The notes: generated by a model not told the origin, from the sequence alone. A stretch of DNA of 7,872 nt from Acinetobacter sp. (GCA_030523805.1 JAUNHS010000080.1:1-7872); one strand, 5' to 3'. Shown: positions 1-6,964, counted from the first letter of the stretch. Made by a program: numbers and translations.

Positions 1-827
1 GCTTTAATTGCTTCATGCGACTGATAATTCACAATAGCAATATCATCAAATTTAAAGGCGAAAATATCATCAATTTCAGGATTTAATTGCAACTGACAGA
101 GCGGCAAAGGCTCACGGCTAAGCTGTAATTTTGCTTGTTCAAAATGATTGCTGTACAAATGCGTATCGCCACCTGTCCACACAAATTCGCCAACACCCAA
201 ACCACACACCTGTGCCACCATGTGCGTTAAAAGTGCATAACTGGCAATATTAAACGGCACGCCTAAAAATACATCGGCACTACGTTGATACAACTGGCAC
301 GATAATTTGCCATCTTGCACAAAAAATTGGAATAAAGTATGACACGGCGGTAACGCTACTTGCCCTGCTTCATGTGGATTCCAGCCCGACACAATCAAAC
401 GACGTGAATTAGGATTGGTTTTGATTTCATTGATGAGCCACGAAATTTGGTCAAAACCATCGCTATTGTATGCTCCATCAGCATTTTTAGTTGCTCCAAA
501 ATTTCGCCATTGATGCCCATACACAGGGCCTAAATCGCCTGCTTTACGCCCAAACCGTGCCGTCTGTTCAGCCGTCGCCCATTCGTCCCAAATGGTTACT
601 TTATTTTGCTGTAAATAAGCGACATCGGTATCGCCTTTTAAAAACCAAAGCAATTCATGAATAATGGATTTTAAATGCACTTTTTTGGTGGTCAAAAGTG
701 GAAAGCCTTGCGACAAGTCAAATCGCATTTGATAACCAAATACCGAACGTGTGCCTGTGCCTGTGCGATCTCCTTTATCGCCACCATGATCTAAAATGTG
801 TTGTAATAAATTAAGATAAGTTTGCAT
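1..827 (-). CDS. thyA: Thymidylate synthase (C-terminus cut by window edge)
   Basis: Cytosolic enzyme that methylates dUMP to dTMP with 5,10-methylenetetrahydrofolate, giving dihydrofolate; it supplies thymine for DNA. The minus strand reads open from the ATG at 827 for 275 codons to the window edge. Visible family signatures are the N-terminal phosphate-binding stretch GDRTGTGT (residues 19-26), the catalytic PPCH motif with Cys162, the [17 protein letters not shown] block (181-197) that binds dUMP and folate, and GDTHLY (220-225). Relatives of this short ThyA class are about 280 residues long, so only about five residues and the stop should be missing. The start is fixed by the family N-terminus (MxxYLxLLQHIL); a weak purine-rich GAAAG lies just upstream. 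The gene diverges from rplM. No frameshift or missing catalytic residue is seen. Confidence 0.97.
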   Translation of the reverse strand, partial: MQTYLNLLQHILDHGGDKGDRTGTGTRSVFGYQMRFDLSQGFPLLTTKKVHLKSIIHELLWFLKGDTDVAYLQQNKVTIWDEWATAEQTARFGRKAGDLGPVYGHQWRNFGATKNADGAYNSDGFDQISWLINEIKTNPNSRRLIVSGWNPHEAGQVALPPCHTLFQFFVQDGKLSCQLYQRSADVFLGVPFNIASYALLTHMVAQVCGLGVGEFVWTGGDTHLYSNHFEQAKLQLSREPLPLCQLQLNPEIDDIFAFKFDDIAIVNYQSHEAIK

Positions 828-869
828 CGTCTTTCAACAAAATAAATTAAAAATGAATGTCGCCATTTT

Positions 870-878
870 AACATAGCA
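870..878 (-). promoter_or_regulatory. Possible extended -10 promoter for thyA
   Basis: On the minus strand this reads TGCTATGTT, an extended -10 element (TG, one base, then TATGTT). It lies about 43 bases upstream of the thyA ATG and would start transcription near 863. No convincing -35 is present at normal spacing, so the call rests on the extended -10 alone. Confidence 0.3.
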
Positions 879-931
879 CGGCATTTAAAGCTAAAATATT
901 TCATTTCCATCAAAAATAGCCATACAATCTC

Positions 932-960
932 TTGAAAGTCGCTTTAAAATCAATTAAAAT
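932..960 (+). promoter_or_regulatory. Sigma70-type promoter for rplM-rpsI
   Basis: A -35 box TTGAAA (932-937) and a -10 box TAAAAT (955-960) are separated by exactly 17 bases; each matches the consensus at five of six positions. Transcription would start near 967, giving a leader of about 67 nucleotides before the rplM ATG at 1034. This is the best promoter in the window, as expected for a ribosomal protein operon. Confidence 0.6.
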
Positions 961-965
961 AGCAC

Positions 966-1013
966 GTCCCTTTATGTAGGGATTTTATCCAGTTTGGGCA
1001 ATGTCGCCCAAAC
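966..1013 (+). promoter_or_regulatory. Two-hairpin mRNA leader of rplM
   Basis: The transcript between promoter and start codon can fold two hairpins. The first pairs TCCCT (967-971) with AGGGA (978-982) across a 6-base loop. The second is a perfect 8-bp stem, GTTTGGGC (992-999) with GCCCAAAC (1006-1013), across a 6-base loop. Neither is followed by a T-run, so they do not look like terminators. E. coli rplM-rpsI is known to be repressed by its own L13 product at the leader, so an autoregulatory role is plausible here, but that is inference. Confidence 0.45.
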
Positions 1014-1033
1014 CAACTATAATAGGTATTGAA

Positions 1034-1462
1034 ATGAAAACTATCAGTGCAAAACCTGCTGAAGTACAACACGATTGGTACGTTGTTGATGCTACAGGTA
1101 AAACGCTTGGTCGTTTAGCGACTGAAATCGCTCGCCGTTTGCGTGGTAAACACAAAACTACTTACACTCCACATGTTGATACAGGTGATTACATCGTTGT
1201 AATCAACGCTGAAAACATTCAAGTAACTGGTAACAAGTCTCTTGACAAAAAATACTACCGTCATACTGAGTTCCCAGGTGGTTTAAAAGAAACTAACTTT
1301 GAAAAATTAGTTGCGAAAAACCCAGAAGAAATTTTCCAACGTGCTGTAAAAGGTATGTTGCCAAAAGGTCCACTTGGTTATGCAATGATCAAAAAAATGA
1401 AAGTGTATGCTGGTAGCGAACATCCACACGCTGCTCAACAGCCACAAGTTTTGGACATCTAA
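1034..1462 (+). CDS. rplM: 50S ribosomal protein L13
   Basis: Core protein of the large ribosomal subunit, binding 23S rRNA early in assembly. The 142-residue product has the same length as E. coli L13 and carries the family hallmarks [16 protein letters not shown] (residues 16-31), [10 protein letters not shown], the loop [10 protein letters not shown], and the C-terminus [11 protein letters not shown]. An in-frame ATG at 1001 would add 11 residues ([11 protein letters not shown]), but it sits in the loop region of the leader hairpin and has no family counterpart. The ATG at 1034 gives the standard MKTxxAKP start and follows TAGG (1023-1026) at 7 bases. rpsI follows after 12 bases, so the two are cotranscribed. 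Confidence 0.98.
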   Translation: MKTISAKPAEVQHDWYVVDATGKTLGRLATEIARRLRGKHKTTYTPHVDTGDYIVVINAENIQVTGNKSLDKKYYRHTEFPGGLKETNFEKLVAKNPEEIFQRAVKGMLPKGPLGYAMIKKMKVYAGSEHPHAAQQPQVLDI

Positions 1463-1474
1463 GGGATACATCAC

Positions 1475-1867
1475 ATGGCTAAACAATATGACTACGGCAC
1501 AGGTCGCCGTAAAACAGCAACCGCTCGTGTATTCTTATCTGCGGGTACTGGTAACATCACTATCAATAATAAAACTTTAGAGCAATATTTCGGTCGTGAA
1601 ACTGCTCGTATGGTTGTTATGCAACCTTTAGAATTATTAGATGTTGTAGGTAAATTTGACCTTTATATCACTGTGAAAGGTGGTGGTATTGGTGGTCAAG
1701 CAGGTGCAATCCGTCACGGTATTACTCGTGCGTTAATTGCGTCTGATGAAGCATTAAAACCTGCTCTTCGTAAAGCTGGTTTCGTTACTCGTGATGCTCG
1801 TGAAGTTGAACGTAAGAAACTTGGTTTACGCAAAGCACGTCGTCGCCCACAATTCTCAAAACGTTAA
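1475..1867 (+). CDS. rpsI: 30S ribosomal protein S9
   Basis: Small-subunit ribosomal protein whose C-terminal tail reaches the P-site tRNA. The 130-residue product matches the E. coli length. It begins with the [15 protein letters not shown] block, has the glycine-rich [17 protein letters not shown] segment near residues 68-84, and ends in the basic tail [13 protein letters not shown] with the invariant terminal Lys-Arg. The start is set by a strong Shine-Dalgarno AAGGGA (1461-1466) that overlaps the rplM stop codon and sits 8 bases before the ATG, so translation may be coupled to rplM. An intrinsic terminator follows within 20 bases of the stop. Confidence 0.98.
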   Translation: MAKQYDYGTGRRKTATARVFLSAGTGNITINNKTLEQYFGRETARMVVMQPLELLDVVGKFDLYITVKGGGIGGQAGAIRHGITRALIASDEALKPALRKAGFVTRDAREVERKKLGLRKARRRPQFSKR

Positions 1868-1886
1868 TCCGTTATTGCGATTGTGC

Positions 1887-1918
1887 AAAAAACCTTGTCC
1901 TTGTGGCAAGGTTTTTTT
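1887..1918 (+). terminator. Intrinsic terminator of rplM-rpsI
   Basis: The stem AACCTTG (1891-1897) pairs with CAAGGTT (1907-1913) across a 9-base loop and is followed by a run of seven T (1912-1918). A matching A-run (1887-1892) lengthens the stem and makes it symmetrical, though no minus-strand gene ends nearby. It closes the ribosomal operon before sspA. Confidence 0.9.
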
Positions 1919-1963
1919 ATGGCTTTCTCTCACTTGGCTAATGATTTTTATGGCTTTTTTTAG

Positions 1964-1969
1964 TATGAT
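1964..1969 (+). promoter_or_regulatory. Possible -10 box for sspA
   Basis: TATGAT lies about 30 bases upstream of the sspA start, after the rpsI terminator, so sspA probably needs a promoter here. No good -35 exists at 16-18 bases; TTGGCT (1934-1939) is 24 bases away. Transcription would start near 1976, leaving a leader of only about 20 bases. Confidence 0.25.
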
Positions 1970-1998
1970 AGGCGTTTATTCATCTATTGTTCATGACT

Positions 1999-2640
1999 AT
2001 GAGTATAGAAAAACCAAATACGCAAGGCATTCATCTTTATAGCCATAGTGATGATTTTCGCTCACATTGGATACGCTATATGCTTGCTGAAAAGCAAGTG
2101 GCTTATCAGCTCATATTCAGCGATTATGATGATGAAGATGTACAAGATTTAAGCCCTTACCATAGTTTACCGATTTTATTAGAGCAAAATGTTAAACTTT
2201 ATCATTGTGCAAGCATTGCAGAATATATAGATGACCGTTATCGTCAGCATAAATTATATGCCGACCACCCTGCACAGCGAGCCGAACAACGGCAATATAT
2301 TTGGCGTTTAGAATCGGATTGGTTTCATTTATTGCACGATTTACAACGCCAGCACGATGCTCAGCACGCATTTAAGCAAGAGACTTTACAGCATTTTTCG
2401 CATACTTTAATTGCTTTAACGCCTTTATTTCAGCATTTTCCTTATTTTTTATCCGAGCAATTTAGCATTTTAGATTGTGTTTTTGCTCCTATTTTATTAC
2501 GCTTAAAGGCGTATCATGTGGATTTGCCACAGCCACATTGCCGACCGATTTTGCAATATGCTCAGCGAATTTTTCAGCGTACAGCATTTCGTCAATCTTT
2601 GACCTTGCAAGAGCAAAATCGCTATCAATCTTATCTTTAA
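1999..2640 (+). CDS. sspA: Stringent starvation protein A (GST-fold, RNA polymerase-associated)
   Basis: SspA binds RNA polymerase holoenzyme and alters transcription in stationary phase and acid stress. The 213-residue product has the glutathione-transferase fold without a detoxification role: a thioredoxin-like N-domain (about 10-80) with LYSHSDDFRSHWIR, the cis-proline segment SLPIL (56-60) and SIAEYIDDRY (72-81), then a helical C-domain with the FSILDCVFAPILLRL capping box (155-169). It is followed by sspB, the usual partner. In-frame starts also exist at TTG 1987 and ATG 1993; I chose ATG 1999 (MSIEKPN) from recalled relatives. No Shine-Dalgarno is well placed for any of them, so the start is uncertain by two to four residues. 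The E. coli PHP motif is not conserved (RQH at 82-84). Confidence 0.9.
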   Translation: MSIEKPNTQGIHLYSHSDDFRSHWIRYMLAEKQVAYQLIFSDYDDEDVQDLSPYHSLPILLEQNVKLYHCASIAEYIDDRYRQHKLYADHPAQRAEQRQYIWRLESDWFHLLHDLQRQHDAQHAFKQETLQHFSHTLIALTPLFQHFPYFLSEQFSILDCVFAPILLRLKAYHVDLPQPHCRPILQYAQRIFQRTAFRQSLTLQEQNRYQSYL

Positions 2641-2668
2641 ACCTACTTTTGATGACAAAGGATACAAC

Positions 2669-3205
2669 ATGACCGAGTTGAATATGACCCCCAATCGCCC
2701 TTATTTAGTCCGTGCGATGTACGAATGGTTGTGTGATAATGAATTGACACCACATTTAATTGTAGATGCGACTTATGCAGGGGTGCTTGTCCCTGTGCAA
2801 AATGGGCAAAATGGGCAAATTGTGCTGAATGTTGTTCCCCACGCCGTGCATCAATTAGAAATGACAAATGATGCTGTGTCATTTGCTGCACGTTTTGGTG
2901 GTATATCGCATGATATTTATGTACCGATGGCGGCATTGTTAGGTATTCAAGCGAGAGAAAATGGCGTGGGATTATTTTTTGATCCAAGTGAATATGCACA
3001 CATTGCAGCAGATACTCAAGCTACGCCAGCAGTTGAAGCTAAAAAGCCTGCTGAAAAAGTGGAAAAGCGTAAAAAAGCTCAAGCAGTGGAAAAGCCTGCA
3101 TTTACGCTAGATGAACCTACTGAAAGTTCAGCGATTACATCGGAAATGAGAAGAAAAATAGCGGAAAAACGTCGTCAAAAGCCGACATTTACGCTTGTGG
3201 ATTAA
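2669..3205 (+). CDS. sspB: ClpXP protease specificity-enhancing factor SspB
   Basis: SspB tethers ssrA-tagged, stalled-ribosome products to the ClpXP protease. Residues 8-108 form the conserved substrate-binding domain: RPYLVRAMYEW, LTPHLIVDA, GQIVLNVVPHAV, the signature ARFGG (74-78), and the VPMAALLGIQARENG helix. The following Lys/Glu/Ala-rich tail (about 117-170) is the flexible linker of the family, and the last residues (KPTFTLVD) occupy the place of the E. coli ClpX-binding tail (RPALRVVK). A second similar motif, KPAFTLDE, lies at 142-149. The start follows AAAGGA (2657-2662) at 6 bases, and the gene begins 28 bases after the sspA stop, so the two are very likely one operon. At 178 residues it is slightly longer than E. 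coli SspB (about 165). Confidence 0.95.
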   Translation: MTELNMTPNRPYLVRAMYEWLCDNELTPHLIVDATYAGVLVPVQNGQNGQIVLNVVPHAVHQLEMTNDAVSFAARFGGISHDIYVPMAALLGIQARENGVGLFFDPSEYAHIAADTQATPAVEAKKPAEKVEKRKKAQAVEKPAFTLDEPTESSAITSEMRRKIAEKRRQKPTFTLVD

Positions 3206-3233
3206 GTGAAATTTATCCACAAATGTTGAAAAT

Positions 3234-3266
3234 CAAAAAAATAACCCAAGCATAGCTTGGGTTATT
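3234..3266 (-). terminator. Intrinsic terminator of lysP, possibly shared with sspB
   Basis: A perfect 12-bp stem (3240-3251 with 3255-3266, core ACCCAAGC/GCTTGGGT) with a 3-base loop lies between the convergent genes. Read on the minus strand it is followed by seven T (A-run 3235-3241), so it is a classic terminator 17 bases beyond the lysP stop. Read on the plus strand it lies 34 bases after sspB but lacks a T-run, so it would work less well there. Confidence 0.88.
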
Positions 3267-3283
3267 CATATTCATCTTACGAT

Positions 3284-4732
3284 TTAAGGCTCATCAGATT
3301 TAACATTCATTTCCTGATAAGACACCATTTTCACCTTATATTTCCACTTGTAGCCCAGCCACAACGCCAAGAACATCGGAATGGTAATATAAGTCGCCAA
3401 CAAGCCCAACCAATCAATCTGATCGCCCAACAAGGCTTGATAATTTTGCCCCAACATCACGATGGCACACAAAATAAAGGCAAACCACGGTGCATAAGGG
3501 AAAAATTTAGCACGATAACTCAAATCTTCCAACTTATAGCCTTGTGCTAAATAACCCTTTCTAAAGCGATAATGCGACACGGCGATGCCCAACCATGTGA
3601 TAAAACCACACATACCAGACATATTCAGCAACCAGTTAAACACATCTTTTTCGCCAATAAACGTGGTTAAGAAACAGAATGATGCAATCAACGTCGTTGC
3701 CAATAACGCATTCATCGGTACACCACGTTTATTCACTTTTGCCAACAGTTTTGGAGCTCGTCCTTCTCGTGCCATATCAAATAAAATACGTGTAGAAACG
3801 TATAAACCTGAGTTCCCTGCTGATAAAATTGCCGTTAAAATCACCGCATTCATAATACCTGCAGCAAATGCCAATCCTGCTTTTTCAAAAATCAAAGTAA
3901 ATGGCGACAAGGCAATATTTTCCGTTTCTTTCGCATTGAGCAAGTTCGGATCGGTATAAGTAATCAACGTGCCGATAATCACGATACACATGATATAAAA
4001 CAGCAAAATACGCCAAAATACTTGTTTAATCGCCAGTGGAATGGTGCGTTTTGGATCTTTAGACTCACCTGCTGCCACACCGACCATTTCCGTACCTTGG
4101 AATGAAAAACCTGCAATCATCGCCACACCAATCATGGCTTGCAAGCCACCTGTAAATGGTGCATCTTGATACGTCCAATTATGCAATACCGATACATCAG
4201 GCGTGAGCATAATTTTGGCAATCATGGCAATCCCCACGATAATAAAGGCAATAATCGCCAATACTTTCACCAATGAGAATAAAAATTCGCCTTCGCCAAA
4301 GCCTTTCACCGATAAGGCATTAATCGCAAAAATAATGGCTAAAAATATCGCACTCCAATAATAGGCAGGCGTGTCAGGAAACCAAAATTGCATAATGGCG
4401 TGGACAGCCACCAATTCAAATGCCACGGTAATCGCCCAGTTGTACCAAAAGTTCCAACCCAAAGCGAAGCCGAAACTTTCATCTACATAGCGATTGCCGT
4501 AAGTAAAAAATGCCCCTGATGTCGGATTGTGCGTTGCTAATTCGCCCAAACTGGTCATTAGGAAATAAATCATCACACTAATCAAAGCATAGGCAAGCAA
4601 TGCACCACCTGGCCCTGCATTAGCAATGGTCGCCCCTGATGCTAAAAACAATCCTGTACCAATAGATCCACCAATGGCAATCATATTGAGATGTCTTGCA
4701 CCGAGTTTGCGTTTTAACTGTTGTTCACTCAT
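3284..4732 (-). CDS. lysP: LysP-type lysine permease (amino acid-proton symporter)
   Basis: Inner-membrane transporter of the amino acid-polyamine-organocation superfamily, importing lysine with protons. The 482 residues are hydrophobic with about 12 predicted helices. Helix 1 carries the substrate-binding GGSIGTGLF (21-29), followed by SGATIANAGPGGAL; helix 6 carries GFSFQGTEMVGVAAGES; later blocks are ILSAGNSGLYVSTR and FITWLGIAVSHYRFR. These match E. coli LysP closely from memory, which supports lysine over other basic or aromatic substrates, though specificity is inferred. ATG 4732 follows TTAGG (4746-4742) at 9 bases. An upstream ATG at 4750 would add six residues (MIRSYF) and overlap the rsmC stop. 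No lysine riboswitch leader fits between the two genes, so it is probably transcribed with rsmC. Confidence 0.9.
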   Translation of the reverse strand: MSEQQLKRKLGARHLNMIAIGGSIGTGLFLASGATIANAGPGGALLAYALISVMIYFLMTSLGELATHNPTSGAFFTYGNRYVDESFGFALGWNFWYNWAITVAFELVAVHAIMQFWFPDTPAYYWSAIFLAIIFAINALSVKGFGEGEFLFSLVKVLAIIAFIIVGIAMIAKIMLTPDVSVLHNWTYQDAPFTGGLQAMIGVAMIAGFSFQGTEMVGVAAGESKDPKRTIPLAIKQVFWRILLFYIMCIVIIGTLITYTDPNLLNAKETENIALSPFTLIFEKAGLAFAAGIMNAVILTAILSAGNSGLYVSTRILFDMAREGRAPKLLAKVNKRGVPMNALLATTLIASFCFLTTFIGEKDVFNWLLNMSGMCGFITWLGIAVSHYRFRKGYLAQGYKLEDLSYRAKFFPYAPWFAFILCAIVMLGQNYQALLGDQIDWLGLLATYITIPMFLALWLGYKWKYKVKMVSYQEMNVKSDEP

Positions 4733-4740
4733 AAAATAAG

Positions 4741-4746
4741 ACCTAA
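4741..4746 (-). promoter_or_regulatory. Ribosome binding site selecting the lysP start
   Basis: On the minus strand TTAGGT lies 9 bases before ATG 4732 and inside the possible longer reading from ATG 4750. The longer start lacks any purine-rich site. This favours the shorter protein, MSEQQLKRKL. Confidence 0.5.
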
Positions 4747-4749
4747 TCA

Positions 4750-5805
4750 TCAATGCGTTGCGTAAAGCACTTTAAAACCATTTTTATCGGCTTTGATGTC
4801 GCATTGCGTAAAATGTTGTTGTAACAAAACTGGATAATTTAAAAAGCGATTTGCCACAATCCACACTTGCCCTTTGGCATTTAAGTGCTGTTTTGCAGTA
4901 TGGCAAAGTGCTTCACTCACTTGATAATCTGTATTCACCCCTTGATGAAATGGTGGATTGCTCACAATCGCATCAAAATCTGTTGCAATGTCATGCACAC
5001 CTTGCACAGCTTGAATAGCTACTTGTGTAATGCCATTGGCTTGACACGTCAATGCTGTAGAAGCAAGTGCAAAGGCATCTACATCATACGCCACGATTTG
5101 ATTGTGTGGTTGCAATTTGGCAAGTAATGCAGCAATCACCCCTGCACCGCAACCAAAATCAGCAATTTTGCCTGCTTTCACTTGTGGCAAATAAGGCAAT
5201 AATTCCGCTGTTCCCACATCTAAACCATTTTGGCTAAATACACCAACCCACGCCACCACATCAATCTTGAGCGTGCCATCAGCAAGCGGTAACTGTACAG
5301 GATAACGCTGTAACCAATGTTCATCAGCAATTTTTTCAGGCACTTGGCTATATAATTGCCACACTTGACAATGCCTTGCACTGTCTATTTTATGTGCTTT
5401 GCCAAATTGCTGTAACACTTTTGCCGCACCTTCAATGCCTGCTTTTTTCTCACCAACCAATAATAATGATGATTGTGCTGGACGATGACGACAAATTTGA
5501 TACAACACATAGTGCAATAATTTTTTTGCTTTTACATTAAAAACAATGACTTGCTCATAGGCTGCACCCATCGTATCATCTAAAGCTGTGGGATAATCTA
5601 TTGCAAAATGCGATTGCACCCCTTGTGATGCAAAACGTTGAAAATAACAATGATCGGCATAATTCCACGTCCAAATATGACAATGCGTGATTGCAGCTTG
5701 CTCCAGCAATTCACAGCATAAATCATCGGCAGGTGGATTGACCAATAACACACGCCCAGTACATAAATGTAACTGTCGCAGCAAAACTTCACTTTGTGGT
5801 GTCAT
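4750..5805 (-). CDS. rsmC: 16S rRNA (guanine1207-N2)-methyltransferase RsmC
   Basis: Cytosolic enzyme that uses S-adenosylmethionine to methylate G1207 of 16S rRNA in the 30S subunit. The 351 residues show the two-domain RsmC plan: a degenerate N-terminal methyltransferase-like domain (about 1-165, including LLVGEKKAGIEGAAK and DSARHCQVW) and an active C-terminal domain with the cofactor-binding motif DFGCGAG (216-222), acidic YDVDAFAL (240-247), and the catalytic NPPFHQG (283-289) typical of exocyclic-amine methyltransferases. The reading frame is open back to 5868, but the family N-terminus (MxPxSEVLLRQ) places the start at ATG 5805; no clear Shine-Dalgarno is seen. Length agrees with E. 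coli RsmC (343). Its TGA stop sits 17 bases before the chosen lysP start. Confidence 0.93.
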   Translation of the reverse strand: MTPQSEVLLRQLHLCTGRVLLVNPPADDLCCELLEQAAITHCHIWTWNYADHCYFQRFASQGVQSHFAIDYPTALDDTMGAAYEQVIVFNVKAKKLLHYVLYQICRHRPAQSSLLLVGEKKAGIEGAAKVLQQFGKAHKIDSARHCQVWQLYSQVPEKIADEHWLQRYPVQLPLADGTLKIDVVAWVGVFSQNGLDVGTAELLPYLPQVKAGKIADFGCGAGVIAALLAKLQPHNQIVAYDVDAFALASTALTCQANGITQVAIQAVQGVHDIATDFDAIVSNPPFHQGVNTDYQVSEALCHTAKQHLNAKGQVWIVANRFLNYPVLLQQHFTQCDIKADKNGFKVLYATH

Positions 5806-5836
5806 GTGTATTCTAGTGGCAAAATAAAATCTCTCT

Positions 5837-5845
5837 ATAATAACA
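5837..5845 (-). promoter_or_regulatory. Possible extended -10 promoter for rsmC-lysP
   Basis: The minus strand reads TGTTATTAT, an extended -10 (TG, one base, TATTAT), about 32 bases before the rsmC ATG. Transcription would start near 5830. A partial -35 (TTGCTA, 5866-5861 minus) is 18 bases before the TGTTATTAT element, a spacing slightly longer than ideal for the hexamer. Confidence 0.4.
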
Positions 5846-5972
5846 GTTATTTTGACAATTCGTAGCAAAAAATTGCTGATTTACATAAAAAATATGCTTT
5901 TTATTCAGCAAAAAAGACGAAAATCCGTTAGACTATTCACAATTTTAATTTTGATGAGCATAAGGTACTTGT

Positions 5973-6911
5973 ATGGCAAGTGGTCTTTTAATTTTACTTG
6001 ATGATATTGCAGCGGTGCTTGATGATGTTGCGGTCATGAGTAAATTGGCGGCAAAAAAAACCGCAGGCGTATTGGGCGATGATTTAGCACTCAATGCACA
6101 ACAAGTCGCAGGCGTAAAAGCTGACCGTGAATTACCAGTGGTGTGGAGCGTTGCCAAAGGGTCTTTTGTTAATAAATTGATTTTAGTGCCATTGGCATTG
6201 TTTATTAGCGTAATTGCACCGTGGCTCATCAATCCATTATTGCTGATTGGTGGTTTATTTTTATGCTATGAAGGCGTGGAAAAATTGGTTCACGCTTGGC
6301 ATGAGCGTAAGCATAAACCTGATGATGCCGAACATGATGATGAAGCACAGTTAAGCCAATTTGCAGGTTTAAGCGAAAGTGAACTGATGCAAATGGAAAA
6401 AGATAAAATTAAAGGAGCAATCCGTACCGATTTTATTTTATCAGCAGAAATTGTCGTGATTACCTTAGGTACAGTGGCAACGGCAACGTTGCTAAATAAA
6501 ATTTTAGTCTTGAGTGCCATTGCCGTAGTGATGACTGTCGGCGTGTATGGTTTGGTGGCATTGATTGTCAAACTTGATGATTTTGGTTTGTATCTCAGTG
6601 CGAAAAAAGCATCGGCACAACAAGCGATTGGGCGTGCTTTACTCGCTTTCGCTCCTTGGTTGATGAAAGCCTTGTCGGTGGTGGGTACATTGGCGATGTT
6701 TCTTGTCGGTGGTGGGATTGTCAATCATGTGATTCCAGCATTCCATCATGGCATTGAATATACCGTGAAATATTTACAACAAGTTCCACACATGGGTTCT
6801 ATTTTAGGCACATTAGGCGAAAATGCGTTAAATTTCGTGATTGGTTTTATCGCAGGGGCAATCGTGCTACTAATGGTCAGCATGGTGCAAAAAATGTTTA
6901 AACGTGCGTAA
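5973..6911 (+). CDS. yedI: DUF808 family inner-membrane protein (YedI-like)
   Basis: Uncharacterised inner-membrane protein of the DUF808 family; 312 residues. The signature N-terminus is present: [38 protein letters not shown] spans residues 8-45, followed by DRELPVVW (51-58). Hydrophobic segments lie at about 68-98, 155-200 (in one or two spans), 222-250 and 281-305. Between them is a cytosolic-looking loop (107-145) rich in His, Asp and Glu, leading into the conserved [18 protein letters not shown] (144-161). [23 protein letters not shown] (227-249) matches E. coli YedI almost residue for residue from memory. The start follows TAAGG (5961-5965) at 7 bases. It diverges from rsmC and is followed after 53 bases by a YpfJ-type peptidase, likely on the same transcript. 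No function is established for the family. Confidence 0.9.
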   Translation: MASGLLILLDDIAAVLDDVAVMSKLAAKKTAGVLGDDLALNAQQVAGVKADRELPVVWSVAKGSFVNKLILVPLALFISVIAPWLINPLLLIGGLFLCYEGVEKLVHAWHERKHKPDDAEHDDEAQLSQFAGLSESELMQMEKDKIKGAIRTDFILSAEIVVITLGTVATATLLNKILVLSAIAVVMTVGVYGLVALIVKLDDFGLYLSAKKASAQQAIGRALLAFAPWLMKALSVVGTLAMFLVGGGIVNHVIPAFHHGIEYTVKYLQQVPHMGSILGTLGENALNFVIGFIAGAIVLLMVSMVQKMFKRA

Positions 6912-6964
6912 TTTTAATTAGACATTCGCTCTACTCTCACACTCACAAATTCATAGGTTTTAAT

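Noticed and set aside
559..566. GCCGTCTG resembling the Neisseria DNA uptake sequence
   Set aside because: It is a single copy, lacks the final AA, and lies in the thyA coding sequence; no repeated uptake-like word is evident in the window.
992..1013. 8-bp hairpin upstream of rplM read as a terminator
   Set aside because: No T-run follows on either strand and no gene ends here; it sits inside the rplM leader.
1018..1023. Perfect TATAAT just upstream of rplM
   Set aside because: It has no -35 at suitable distance and would start transcription almost at the start codon; the 932-960 promoter with 17-base spacing is much better.
1791..2042. Open frame of 83 codons across the rpsI terminator
   Set aside because: It overlaps the end of rpsI, the terminator and the start of sspA in another frame, with no protein-like composition.
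3585..3959. Long open frame antisense to lysP
   Set aside because: It is a shadow of the lysP reading frame; the lysP protein is clearly conserved and no ribosome site precedes this frame.
4733..4749. Lysine riboswitch upstream of lysP
   Set aside because: The space between rsmC and lysP is only 17 bases, far too short for a lysine aptamer.
5836..5841. TATAAT on the plus strand
   Set aside because: It overlaps the minus-strand extended -10 for rsmC and has no plus-strand -35 upstream, which would fall in rsmC sequence without a match.
5852..5857. Perfect -35 hexamer TTGACA on the plus strand before the YedI-like gene
   Set aside because: No acceptable -10 lies 16-18 bases downstream (best are CTGATT or GCTGAT), so I do not call a promoter. 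The true promoter of this gene remains unidentified.
6290..6724. Open frame antisense to the YedI-like gene
   Set aside because: Its composition follows the complement of a strongly conserved membrane protein, with no independent start signal.
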